Shown here one piece after another: positions 1-7,247 of a stretch of DNA of 16,781 bases. Within the stretch, counting starts at the first letter, position 1, and each line of letters opens with the position of its first letter. The translations under genes were made by a program, and so were the position numbers. The DNA lies in assembly GCA_934667845.1 (NCBI GenBank), contig CAKUMQ010000054.1, positions 1 through 16,781 of the forward strand. Direction: 5' to 3'. The notes under the pieces were generated by a model that searched no databases, was not told the origin of the DNA, and saw only the letters and a list, made by a program, of their open reading frames with translations. This DNA comes from an uncultured Eubacteriales bacterium. GTDB taxonomy: Bacteria > Bacillota > Clostridia > Oscillospirales > Acutalibacteraceae.

Positions 1-243
1 CTGGAGGCAAAGCCGCACCCGTGGCTGTATGCCGAGACCGGACGTGTCGGGCTGGGCTTTGGCTATGACGAGGGCTGCGTCATCGCGATGGAGGATTCCT
101 CCGCCGGTGTGGTCGCCGCCCGGCTCGCGGGCTTCCCCTGCATCGGTATGGAGGGCGGCAATATCCGCAAAAGCGGCGTCGCCTGCCTGTGCAGCGATAT
201 GTGCGGCGATCTTCTGGACGCCCTGCCGCTGATTCTGGGCTGA
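1..243 (+). CDS. HAD-superfamily hydrolase, beta-phosphoglucomutase-like (C-terminal part only)
   Basis: The open frame enters from the left edge and ends at TGA 241-243, giving the last 80 residues. Two late HAD motifs are visible. The motif III lysine is in KPHPWLY, near visible residue 4, and the motif IV acidic pair is in MEDSSAG, near residues 30-36, followed by VVAARLAGFPCIGM. This order and spacing are typical of the beta-phosphoglucomutase/phosphoglycolate phosphatase branch, which acts on small sugar phosphates in the cytosol. The catalytic DxD and cap domain lie outside the window, so the substrate cannot be told. A shared terminator follows 22 bases after the stop. Family call is fairly safe; the exact enzyme is not. 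Confidence 0.8.
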   Translation: MEAKPHPWLYAETGRVGLGFGYDEGCVIAMEDSSAGVVAARLAGFPCIGMEGGNIRKSGVACLCSDMCGDLLDALPLILG

Positions 244-264
244 ACGCATACACTGATGAAAAAA

Positions 265-301
265 GAGCTTTCGTTCGTTTGTACGGACGAAAGCCCTTTT
301 T
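265..301. terminator. Bidirectional intrinsic terminator
   Basis: A stem of about 13 pairs runs between 265-278 and 283-296, with a four-base TTGT loop and one mismatch near the base. It is followed by five T on the plus strand (297-301) and preceded by six A (259-264), which become a T tract on the minus strand. It therefore fits both the HAD gene ending at 243 and the AraC-type gene ending at 310. Confidence 0.8.
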
Positions 302-309
302 GTCGATGG

Positions 310-1167
310 TCATATGTCTGCCGGTTCTTCGGCGGTCTGGGCGATATAAAAGCGCTTGCAGTAGGCCAGCAGGCGGCGGCTCCTCTCCTCTAAGGATAAG
401 CTGACGAATGACCGCGGCGACAGCCCCAGACGGGAGGAAAATGCCTTGTTGAAATTGCTCTGATCCTCATAGCCGGACTCATACATCGCCTGGGCGATAA
501 CGGGATTTTCGGAGGCGGACAAAAAGGAGGCGGCCTTATATATGCGGAAGGCCGAGAGGTACTGCCGCGGGGAAATGCCGACCTTTTTCCGGAAAACGGT
601 GCACAGGTAGTTGGTGTCGACAAACAGCTGGGCGGCAATTTCGGACAGGCGGATGGGATAGGAGTAGTTGGAATGGATGACGGTCTTTATGTAGTCCACA
701 TACTGATCCTGCTTGCTTAAATATGTTTGGGACAAAACGTCCCGCTCAAGATACAGGCGGAGCAGCTCAAAAATGCGGGCGGAGAGGAGAATGTTGGTGC
801 TGGGGGCGATCGGCTCATATTTCATGGCGGACTGAAAGATCGTCAGCCCCTCCGGGCAGTGAAGAACCGGATCCTTGATATAATGCTCCACGTTGAACGA
901 GGCGTTAAAGCCAATCCAGTGGATCTTCCACCTGGTGCCCTTTTTGACGTAATGCGAGGTCAGCACGTTATACGGGATGAAAAAAATATCGCCGGCATGC
1001 AGGGGATAGTGCTTTTTGCGGATGACAAGCGTGCCCTCGCCCTCCTCGAGATAGCTGAAAACATTGACCAGCACGATATCGGTCTCATAGACGTCGTTGG
1101 TCACGGTGCCGTATACGACCGGATCAATGCTCATCATATTGTGGGCATACCATTTGATGTTCTCCAT
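310..1167 (-). CDS. AraC-family transcriptional regulator
   Basis: This 285-residue protein has the usual AraC layout. A cupin-like sensing domain covers about residues 15-100 (for example LHAGDIFFIPYNV and WKIHWIGFNAS). The C-terminal part holds two helix-turn-helix units: about 173-197 (IRLSEIAAQLFVDTNYLCTV) and about 222-247 (ending in SNFNKAFSSRLGLSP). Members with this layout usually bind a sugar or glycan fragment and activate a neighbouring gene. The ATG at 1165-1167 is preceded by a GAGGGAG ribosome binding site. It is divergent from the SGNH hydrolase gene with about 190 bases between them, so the surface module is its likely target. The ligand is unknown. Confidence 0.9.
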   Translation of the reverse strand: MENIKWYAHNMMSIDPVVYGTVTNDVYETDIVLVNVFSYLEEGEGTLVIRKKHYPLHAGDIFFIPYNVLTSHYVKKGTRWKIHWIGFNASFNVEHYIKDPVLHCPEGLTIFQSAMKYEPIAPSTNILLSARIFELLRLYLERDVLSQTYLSKQDQYVDYIKTVIHSNYSYPIRLSEIAAQLFVDTNYLCTVFRKKVGISPRQYLSAFRIYKAASFLSASENPVIAQAMYESGYEDQSNFNKAFSSRLGLSPRSFVSLSLEERSRRLLAYCKRFYIAQTAEEPADI

Positions 1168-1202
1168 AACTCTCCCTCGCTTTATCGGAAGATTCCACGG
1201 TC

Positions 1203-1231
1203 ATTGTACCAAAATATTTTCCGGTTTTCAA
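1203..1231 (-). promoter_or_regulatory. Sigma-A-type promoter of the AraC-type gene
   Basis: On the minus strand, TTGAAA (1226-1231) and TACAAT (1203-1208) are separated by 17 bases. The -10 lies 35 bases upstream of the ATG at 1167. The fit to consensus is good. Confidence 0.7.
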
Positions 1232-1249
1232 GCAATGCTATGAAATTAC

Positions 1250-1301
1250 TATAATAATCAAGGATTTCACCATTAAACAACCGGGGGAAATGCAGTATAC
1301 T
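1250..1301 (+). promoter_or_regulatory. Promoter region for the SGNH hydrolase/surface protein pair
   Basis: Two -10 candidates are present. TATAAT at 1250-1255 has only a poor -35 (TTCAAG, 1227-1232). TATACT at 1296-1301 has TTAAAC at 1273-1278 with 17 bases between. Both -35 boxes are weak, which is typical of promoters that need an activator, and a divergent AraC-type gene is next door. No clear operator repeat could be assigned by eye. The leader from the second promoter would be about 55 bases long. Confidence 0.45.
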
Positions 1302-1361
1302 GAGCCTATCCGGGCTGTCCGCCGCGGGCGGCAGCGGAGAAATCAAACAGGAGGAATGATT

Positions 1362-2819
1362 ATGAAGCTGAGGCTGCCTTTTTTCAAAAAAGGCAAAAAG
1401 GTGCTGCCGGGCGTGCTGGTCGCCGTTCTGGCACTGTCGCCCGTGCTGTATTTCGGCGCCGAATCGCTGCGGAGCGTTTCGGCAGGCTGGCATGACGAGG
1501 GCAACTACCGCTATTACATCGGAGAGAATGGAGAACGAGTCGTGGGCACGCAGGTGATCGACGGAAAGACCTATTATTTTGACGAGGACGGCTATCTGTG
1601 TGATGATCTGGTCACAGACAGCGCCGCCGAAAACGATCTGCACGCCGGAACGGACAAGCCGGCGGGGTATACGGAAACCGAGGCAGACCCGTTTGCGGAG
1701 GATCTGCTCAGCCAGTACACCGTGGGTGCCTATACCGAGAAGCTGTGGGAGGGCGACCGCGTGTACCATGAGAACGTCGCGTTTATCGGTCAGGCGGACG
1801 GTACGGTTCTGTCCGGCAGCCTGCTGTATACCCCCGACGAGATCGTGACGGTGCGCTCCTACGATCTGCAGACGGTGTATGAGGAGGGACGGGACTTCAC
1901 GGTTTCCGGCAAAAAGCTCGTCCTGACGCCGAACACCCGCATCCCGGTCTGCCCGCCCGAGGTGGTCGCGCCGTATTATCCCGAGGGGAGCCTGAAAGAC
2001 GTGTTCGTTACGACGTTTGACGAGGGGCGCTATATCTCGCTGGATACGTCGATCACCGTCAAATACTCGGTGAACGTGACGTACACGCATAAGGACAGCT
2101 GGACGGGGCTGACGCCGAAGGATCAGCTTGCCTATCTCCCCAAATTTTCCGAAAAGCTGAAAAACGGCGAGGATGTCAATATTGTGTACTTCGGCGACAG
2201 CATCACGGTGGGCTGGGAGGCTTCCGGTCTGGATGACTATGCCATCGTGGTGGAAAACTGCGAGGAGTTCCACGCCGTCCGCAACTGGGCGCCCTACTGC
2301 TCCAGCTGGGCGAAGATGGTCAGCGAGGGCATGGCGACCCGCTACGGCTCCAAGATCCACCACATCAACCGGGCGGCGAGCGGTTCGACGACCGATTGGG
2401 GCAAGAAAAATGCCAAAATGCTGGTCACGCCGAAGGATCCGGATCTGGTGGTTCTGGCATTCGGCATGAACCAGACCGGCACCTCCCGCACGGATATGAA
2501 GCGGGATCTGCAGGTCATTATGGATGAGATCCTGGCGGAGTGCCCGGATACGGAGTTTGTTCTGGTCTCCTGCATGATCCCGAACCCCGAGGCGAACTGC
2601 TTCGGCGGTCAGATCCTGGCGGAGCAGGAAAAGGCGATGTATGACATTCAGGCGGAGAAAAAATACGCCGTTGCCGTTGCGCCGGTGTACAGCATGTGCA
2701 TGGAGATGATCGGTCACGGCAAGACCTACCATGACATTACCGGCAACAACTTCAACCATCCGAATGATTTTATGCACCGCATCTATGCACAGACCGTCCT
2801 CAGCGTGCTGGGTCAGTGA
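1362..2819 (+). CDS. Secreted SGNH/GDSL-type esterase with a cell-wall-binding repeat
   Basis: The predicted protein has 485 residues. AGGAGG at 1349-1354 lies 7 bases before the ATG at 1362; the in-frame ATG at 1356 is too close to it, and the frame can open further upstream but without a ribosome binding site. Residues 1-41 look like a signal peptide (KKGKK, then a hydrophobic core, ending VSA). Residues 42-80 form a cell-wall-binding repeat (GW...YRYYIGENGERVVG...YYFDEDGYL). Residues 115-245 look like a beta-rich domain of unknown type. Residues 270-485 are an SGNH hydrolase: nucleophile Ser280 in FGDSIT, Gly341 region, Asn370 in FGMNQ, and His466 in NHPND. Such enzymes usually remove acetyl or other acyl groups from polysaccharides or wall polymers. 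The next gene starts 28 bases later, so the two are probably one operon. Confidence 0.85.
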   Translation: MKLRLPFFKKGKKVLPGVLVAVLALSPVLYFGAESLRSVSAGWHDEGNYRYYIGENGERVVGTQVIDGKTYYFDEDGYLCDDLVTDSAAENDLHAGTDKPAGYTETEADPFAEDLLSQYTVGAYTEKLWEGDRVYHENVAFIGQADGTVLSGSLLYTPDEIVTVRSYDLQTVYEEGRDFTVSGKKLVLTPNTRIPVCPPEVVAPYYPEGSLKDVFVTTFDEGRYISLDTSITVKYSVNVTYTHKDSWTGLTPKDQLAYLPKFSEKLKNGEDVNIVYFGDSITVGWEASGLDDYAIVVENCEEFHAVRNWAPYCSSWAKMVSEGMATRYGSKIHHINRAASGSTTDWGKKNAKMLVTPKDPDLVVLAFGMNQTGTSRTDMKRDLQVIMDEILAECPDTEFVLVSCMIPNPEANCFGGQILAEQEKAMYDIQAEKKYAVAVAPVYSMCMEMIGHGKTYHDITGNNFNHPNDFMHRIYAQTVLSVLGQ

Positions 2820-2847
2820 GACGGCGGTCTGAGAAAAGAGGGATAGT

Positions 2848-5800
2848 ATGAATCGATTGATAAAGCGTCTTAGCGGGATATTGCTGGCGTCCGCCGTGCT
2901 GGCGGGAGCGGCGGCGCCGTTTGCGCTGAGTCCGCGCGCCGAGGATACCTCCGACAAGATCGACGTGTTTGTGCCGAACATCTGCACCTATAACAAAGAG
3001 GGGCATATCGAGGCGGTGACGCTGGACGAGAATGCGCAGAAAAATGTGTTCAGCACCGACAACGCGGGCGTGTATCAGGTGCTCGATGGCGGCTGGTCGG
3101 GGACAAAGGATCACTGGGCGAACCCGAATTCGCTGAAAGCGTATATGTTCTCGGCAAGCGACAACAGCAAGGTCGGCACGGTCATCTTCAGGATCGCCGC
3201 CCCCGAGGGAAAGGTGTATGACACCCTGAACCTGACGTTCAACGCCCGCGACGGCGCAGGCACGGGCGGCGCCGTGCTGTCCATTGGCAAGACTGCGGAC
3301 GGGACGTTTACACAGCTCATCACCGGCGCGGACAGCAAGGGCTGTGACACCGACATCGATGCGACAAAGCAGGCGAGAGGGTGGAGCGAAGCCTATCTGA
3401 AGGTCATGTTCCCGCCGGCAATGTTCAAGGATTTCTGTGCTCTGTGGAGCATTACGGCGGAGGCGACCTATATGGAGCCGACAGCAGAAACGGCGGGCGA
3501 GAAGATCGACGTGTTTGTGCCGAACATCTGCACCTATAACGAAGAGGGGCATATCGAGGCGGTGACGCTGGACGAAAATGCGCAGAAAAATGTGTTCAGC
3601 ACCGACAACGCGGGCGTGTATCAGGTGCTCGACGGCGGCTGGTCCGGCACAAAGGACCACTGGGCGAACCCGAATTCGCTGAAAGCGTATATGTTCTCGG
3701 CAAGCGACAACAGCAAGGTCGGCTCTGTGGTGTTCCGCATTGCCGCTCCCGCGGACAAGTTCTATGACACCCTGAACCTGACCGTGAATGCCCGCGACGG
3801 CGCGGGCGGAACCGGCGCCATCCTGTATATCAGCAATGCCGCGGATACCGGCTTTGTGCAGATCATCAGCGGCTCGGCGAGCAAGGGCGTGGACACGGAT
3901 GTGGATGTGACCAAACAGGTCAAGGGCTGGAACGAGGTCTATATCAAGGCGGAATTCCCGACGGCGGCTTTCCGTGATTTCAACGCCCTGTGGAGCATCA
4001 CGGCGGAGGCGACCTATACGGACGACGCCAGCCAGCCCGGCTCTCTGCAGACCCTGCTCAACGTCAATTACGGCGACGAGAACTATGAAAAGGACTGGCC
4101 GTCCTATGAAACGGTCAACATGAAGAGAGACTTCATCGACTATTACTACGGTCTGATGAACATTCCGACGGATTCTTCCGTCGGCCCCGCCTGCAAGGAC
4201 GGCTGGGTGACCTATCACTTCACCAATGTGCGGGCGGGTTATCTCAAGGCGTATATCACACACCGCGCCTGCATGAACGTGCCCGTCATTGTGGAATACA
4301 GCGACAGCGGCGATAAATTCGAGACGGTGGACACCCTGTCGACCGGCCATCTGGAGACGCCCGCAGAGGTGGATCTCAGCGAGTTTGCGCTCGGCGCGAC
4401 CGATTTCTATCTGCGGTTCCGCGTCCCGGGCAATATGTGCTATGACTGGGGCACCATCCGCTCCATCCGCGTTGTCAACGAGGTCGCGAACATCGAGCGG
4501 GACATCCTGATGGATGTGGACTATTCCAAGGACAACTGGGCGTCGCAGCAGCCGACGGAGGCGCAGAAAAACCTCCGCTGGGGCTTTACGGACGACGGCT
4601 ACGGCATCATGCCGCAGCAAAAGAACGATTCCGGTCCTGCCTGTGACGAGGCGTATGTCACCTATAAATTCACCGGCGTCAACGCCCAAAAGGTGATGCT
4701 GTTCTCGAAAAACCGTTCCTGCATGGACGTGTCGGTGCTGTATGAATACAGTCTGGACGGCGAAAATTACACGACCATGCTGGATCAGCGCACCACGCAT
4801 AAAAATGAGAGCTTTGAGCTGGATATCACGAAATTTGTCAAGAATATCGACACGTTCTATGTCCGCGTGCGTATTCCCGGGAATACCTGCTATGACTGGG
4901 GCTGCCTGTATGCGCTGAAGATCGTCGCCATGCGCGGCGATATCCGGCTGTTCTACGAGGTGGAGACCGTCTCGAACGAGGGCGGCAAACTCGACGCGCC
5001 GAAGCAGGTGCTGCAGGGTGAGCCGCTGACCGTGAAGGCGGTGCCGGATGCCGGTTACAGCTTTGTCGGGTGGTTTGCCATGGACGGCGCACTGCTCAGC
5101 CGCGACACGGCGTATACCGTGACGCCGGAGGGCGATATCCGGCTGAACGCGAAATTCCGCAAGACCTATGACGGCGATGTTGTGCTGTATGCGGATTTCA
5201 ACGATGAGAAGCTGTCGTTCCTCGATCAGGCGGCGGACAGCGCCAACCTGTCGGTCGCGGAGGACGCCTATCAGAAGAACCTCAAGAAATACGGCGTGTC
5301 GCTTGTCAAGCAGGAGCCGATGCGGGATGGCTATCTGACCTACCGCTTCGAAAAGAACGCCGACATGCGGACATTCAAGGCGGTGCTGTTCGGACGCGGT
5401 GTGCAGGAGACATCTATGACGTTCCAGTACAGCAGGGACGGCAAGACCTGGACGGATGTCAAATCGCTGGGCGGCGGCAGGATCTATGCTTGGAACTTCT
5501 CCGAAAAGGAGATCAACTTCACCGACTATCTGACCGACGGCATCTTTTATGTCCGCGTGCTGCTGCATAAGGGCGGTCTGGCGCCGTGGCTGACGATGAG
5601 CCGTCTGGTGTTTATCCGCAACGGCGAGGTCAAGCCGAACGATTATGACGCCGTGCACTATGACGAGGGCGGCTTTGGTCATCTGCTGGCCGAAAAGGCG
5701 GCGGCGCCCGCGGCGGATATCACCTTTAACGCAGACAACTTTGTGGCGCACACCTGGTACAACCGCAATCTGCAGGCAGGGAAAGACGGTCTGTCGTTCA

Positions 5801-7029
5801 TCACGTCGTCGGACACGGCGGACGTGGTCTGGAAGCTGGAGAGCACCGTCGGCATCTCTGCGCTGAATGTGGCGCTGAAGGGCAGGACGGACGGCACGGT
5901 TTACCTGCGGTACAGCACCGACGGCGTGACCTGGAAAAAGCTCGCCTATCAGAGCGGCGACATGAAGCAGAACTTCACGGTCGACGCGAAAAATTCCTCC
6001 GACATTGTCGGCGCAAAGCAGGTGTATATCCGTGCGCTGTGCAACGGCAGCACGACGATCACCGGGCTGACCGTGTCCACCGCACCGATCGGCAGCACCT
6101 GGGTGAAAACGGCGGACGGCTACCGCTATCTTGAGGAAAACGGCGCCTATGCCGTCGGGATGACCCGCATCGGAGACAACACCTATTTCTTTGATGAAAA
6201 CGGCATCATGCAGTCGGGCTGGCTGTGCCGTGACGGCAAATGGTACTGCTTCGGCGAGGACGGCGCGATGAAGCGCTCCTGCCGGCTGGAGCGGGCGGGC
6301 AGATCCGGCTATGCCGGTGAGGACGGCGCGCTGCTGACCGGTTATCAGAAGCGGGAGGACGGCGTGTGGTTCTTCGGCCGCGAGAGCGGTCTGACCCTGC
6401 CGGAGGGCCTGCTTCTGGACGGCGAGGCGCGGTACTGGGTCGGCGAAAACGGGCAGCTGTTGACCGACAGCTGGAAAGCGTATCACAAGCGGCTGTACTA
6501 CTTCGATGAGACCGGCCTGCTGACCCGCAGCGTTTTGGCGGAGCTGGATACGGTGACGGGGCTTGCCGCCGAAAAGACGGAGGGCGGCTTCACACTGAGC
6601 TGGACGGCGGTAAAGGGCGCGGTCTCGTACGAGATCGTGAACGCCGACACCGGCGAGGTGCTCGGCAGGACGGAAGCGACAACGTTTGCCGTTTCGCTCG
6701 ACGAGGGCACGCTCTCGGTGAAGGTGCGCGCCATCGGCGAGAAGAGCGAGGGCGCTTTCAGTGAGGCGCTCCTCCTGAAAGCCGGGGAGACGCCCGCCTC
6801 CTCCGAAGAGGAATCGTCCGTCGTCTCCGAAGAGGAGTCGTCCGCCGTCTCCTCCGCGCCCGAAAGCGATACGCCTGCATCGAGCGACAGCGGGTCCTCT
6901 GCACCGGCTCCCGTGGACACGGGTGTGCGCAGCGGTCTTGTCGGCTGGCTCGCCCTGCTGTTTGGCAGCTTGGCAGTCGCGGTCGGCGCGCTGTTTACGG
7001 CGAAAAAGCATAAGGCAAAAGAGCAGTAA
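2848..7029 (+). CDS. Giant multi-module cell-surface protein with cell-wall-binding repeats
   Basis: The protein has 1393 residues. A signal peptide covers about 1-31. Two copies of one module (A) follow at about 37-215 and 219-397. Two copies of a second module (B) lie at about 403-545 and 553-695, each with three cysteines at matching places. An InlB/Listeria-Bacteroides-type repeat is at about 700-772. Two more beta-sandwich-like modules cover about 776-930 and 956-1080. Cell-wall-binding repeats (YRYLEENGAY, TYFFDENGIM and others) occupy about 1083-1235, an FN3-like domain 1236-1311, a Ser/Glu-rich linker 1312-1352, and a C-terminal hydrophobic segment 1364-1385 with a KKHKAK tail. The modules resemble carbohydrate-binding or adhesin folds; no catalytic motif was recognised. 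It probably binds glycan next to the SGNH enzyme encoded just upstream. The start follows an AAAGAGGG ribosome binding site. Confidence 0.85.
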   Translation: MNRLIKRLSGILLASAVLAGAAAPFALSPRAEDTSDKIDVFVPNICTYNKEGHIEAVTLDENAQKNVFSTDNAGVYQVLDGGWSGTKDHWANPNSLKAYMFSASDNSKVGTVIFRIAAPEGKVYDTLNLTFNARDGAGTGGAVLSIGKTADGTFTQLITGADSKGCDTDIDATKQARGWSEAYLKVMFPPAMFKDFCALWSITAEATYMEPTAETAGEKIDVFVPNICTYNEEGHIEAVTLDENAQKNVFSTDNAGVYQVLDGGWSGTKDHWANPNSLKAYMFSASDNSKVGSVVFRIAAPADKFYDTLNLTVNARDGAGGTGAILYISNAADTGFVQIISGSASKGVDTDVDVTKQVKGWNEVYIKAEFPTAAFRDFNALWSITAEATYTDDASQPGSLQTLLNVNYGDENYEKDWPSYETVNMKRDFIDYYYGLMNIPTDSSVGPACKDGWVTYHFTNVRAGYLKAYITHRACMNVPVIVEYSDSGDKFETVDTLSTGHLETPAEVDLSEFALGATDFYLRFRVPGNMCYDWGTIRSIRVVNEVANIERDILMDVDYSKDNWASQQPTEAQKNLRWGFTDDGYGIMPQQKNDSGPACDEAYVTYKFTGVNAQKVMLFSKNRSCMDVSVLYEYSLDGENYTTMLDQRTTHKNESFELDITKFVKNIDTFYVRVRIPGNTCYDWGCLYALKIVAMRGDIRLFYEVETVSNEGGKLDAPKQVLQGEPLTVKAVPDAGYSFVGWFAMDGALLSRDTAYTVTPEGDIRLNAKFRKTYDGDVVLYADFNDEKLSFLDQAADSANLSVAEDAYQKNLKKYGVSLVKQEPMRDGYLTYRFEKNADMRTFKAVLFGRGVQETSMTFQYSRDGKTWTDVKSLGGGRIYAWNFSEKEINFTDYLTDGIFYVRVLLHKGGLAPWLTMSRLVFIRNGEVKPNDYDAVHYDEGGFGHLLAEKAAAPAADITFNADNFVAHTWYNRNLQAGKDGLSFITSSDTADVVWKLESTVGISALNVALKGRTDGTVYLRYSTDGVTWKKLAYQSGDMKQNFTVDAKNSSDIVGAKQVYIRALCNGSTTITGLTVSTAPIGSTWVKTADGYRYLEENGAYAVGMTRIGDNTYFFDENGIMQSGWLCRDGKWYCFGEDGAMKRSCRLERAGRSGYAGEDGALLTGYQKREDGVWFFGRESGLTLPEGLLLDGEARYWVGENGQLLTDSWKAYHKRLYYFDETGLLTRSVLAELDTVTGLAAEKTEGGFTLSWTAVKGAVSYEIVNADTGEVLGRTEATTFAVSLDEGTLSVKVRAIGEKSEGAFSEALLLKAGETPASSEEESSVVSEEESSAVSSAPESDTPASSDSGSSAPAPVDTGVRSGLVGWLALLFGSLAVAVGALFTAKKHKAKEQ
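2956..3177 (+). repeat. Tandem intragenic repeat, copy 1 (near-identical half of module A)
   Basis: This 222-base stretch matches 3502-3723 with 6 differences, five of them synonymous and one changing Lys to Glu. The period is 546 bases (182 codons). The second half of each module copy is much more diverged. Confidence 0.9.
3502..3723 (+). repeat. Tandem intragenic repeat, copy 2 (near-identical half of module A)
   Basis: This is the partner of 2956-3177, in the same orientation and in frame. It encodes the conserved start of the second module (KIDVFVPNICTYNEEGHIEA and onward). Confidence 0.9.
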
Positions 7030-7037
7030 CCTCCTGT

Positions 7038-7094
7038 AGCTTTTCCCCCTCCCGCCCTCCGCTGCACGGCTGCGGAGCGCAGGAGGGGGAAGCT
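7038..7094 (+). terminator. Large hairpin after the surface protein gene, possible terminator
   Basis: The outer arms AGCTT-TT-CCCCCTCC (7038-7052) and GGAGGGGGAAGCT (7082-7094) pair with a two-base bulge. An inner stem CTCCGC/GCGGAG lies at 7057-7062 and 7072-7077. The structure starts 8 bases after the stop codon. The following T run (GTTTATCC) is poor, so termination may be weak or it may act as a stabilising 3' structure. Confidence 0.45.
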
Positions 7095-7146
7095 GTTTAT
7101 CCGGGCGGGGAGGAAGATCGGTGGCAAAGGGCGGATATTCTCTGGG

Positions 7147-7178
7147 TTTTGCAAGTTTTTAAAATAAGACTTGCAAAA
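7147..7178. promoter_or_regulatory. Perfect 10-bp dyad overlapping the aminotransferase -35 box, possible operator
   Basis: TTTTGCAAGT at 7147-7156 is repeated as its exact reverse complement at 7169-7178, with 12 AT-rich bases between. The right arm contains the -35 hexamer TTGCAA (7171-7176). A repressor site is the simplest reading; a hairpin acting as a terminator is less likely, as no T run follows. Confidence 0.5.
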
Positions 7179-7199
7179 AGGTCGAAAAAGAGGTATACT
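7171..7199 (+). promoter_or_regulatory. Sigma-A-type promoter of the aminotransferase gene
   Basis: TTGCAA (7171-7176) and TATACT (7194-7199) are separated by 17 bases, close to consensus. The start codon lies about 49 bases downstream of the -10. This makes the aminotransferase gene a separate transcription unit from the surface protein operon. Confidence 0.75.
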
Positions 7200-7247
7200 A
7201 TATCTGTTCGACAGGAAATTCCTGCATGAAAAGAGGATCTAAAGCCC

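Noticed and set aside
1182..2987. A 601-codon open frame on the minus strand opposite the SGNH hydrolase
   Set aside because: It covers the divergent promoter region and the convincing hydrolase gene, and shows no recognisable domain.
2800..7011. A 1403-codon open frame on the minus strand opposite the giant surface protein
   Set aside because: It mirrors the real gene almost end to end, has no signal or known domain and is rich in Arg, His and Ala. It is the result of GC-rich codon bias in the plus-strand gene, which has a signal peptide, repeats and a ribosome binding site.
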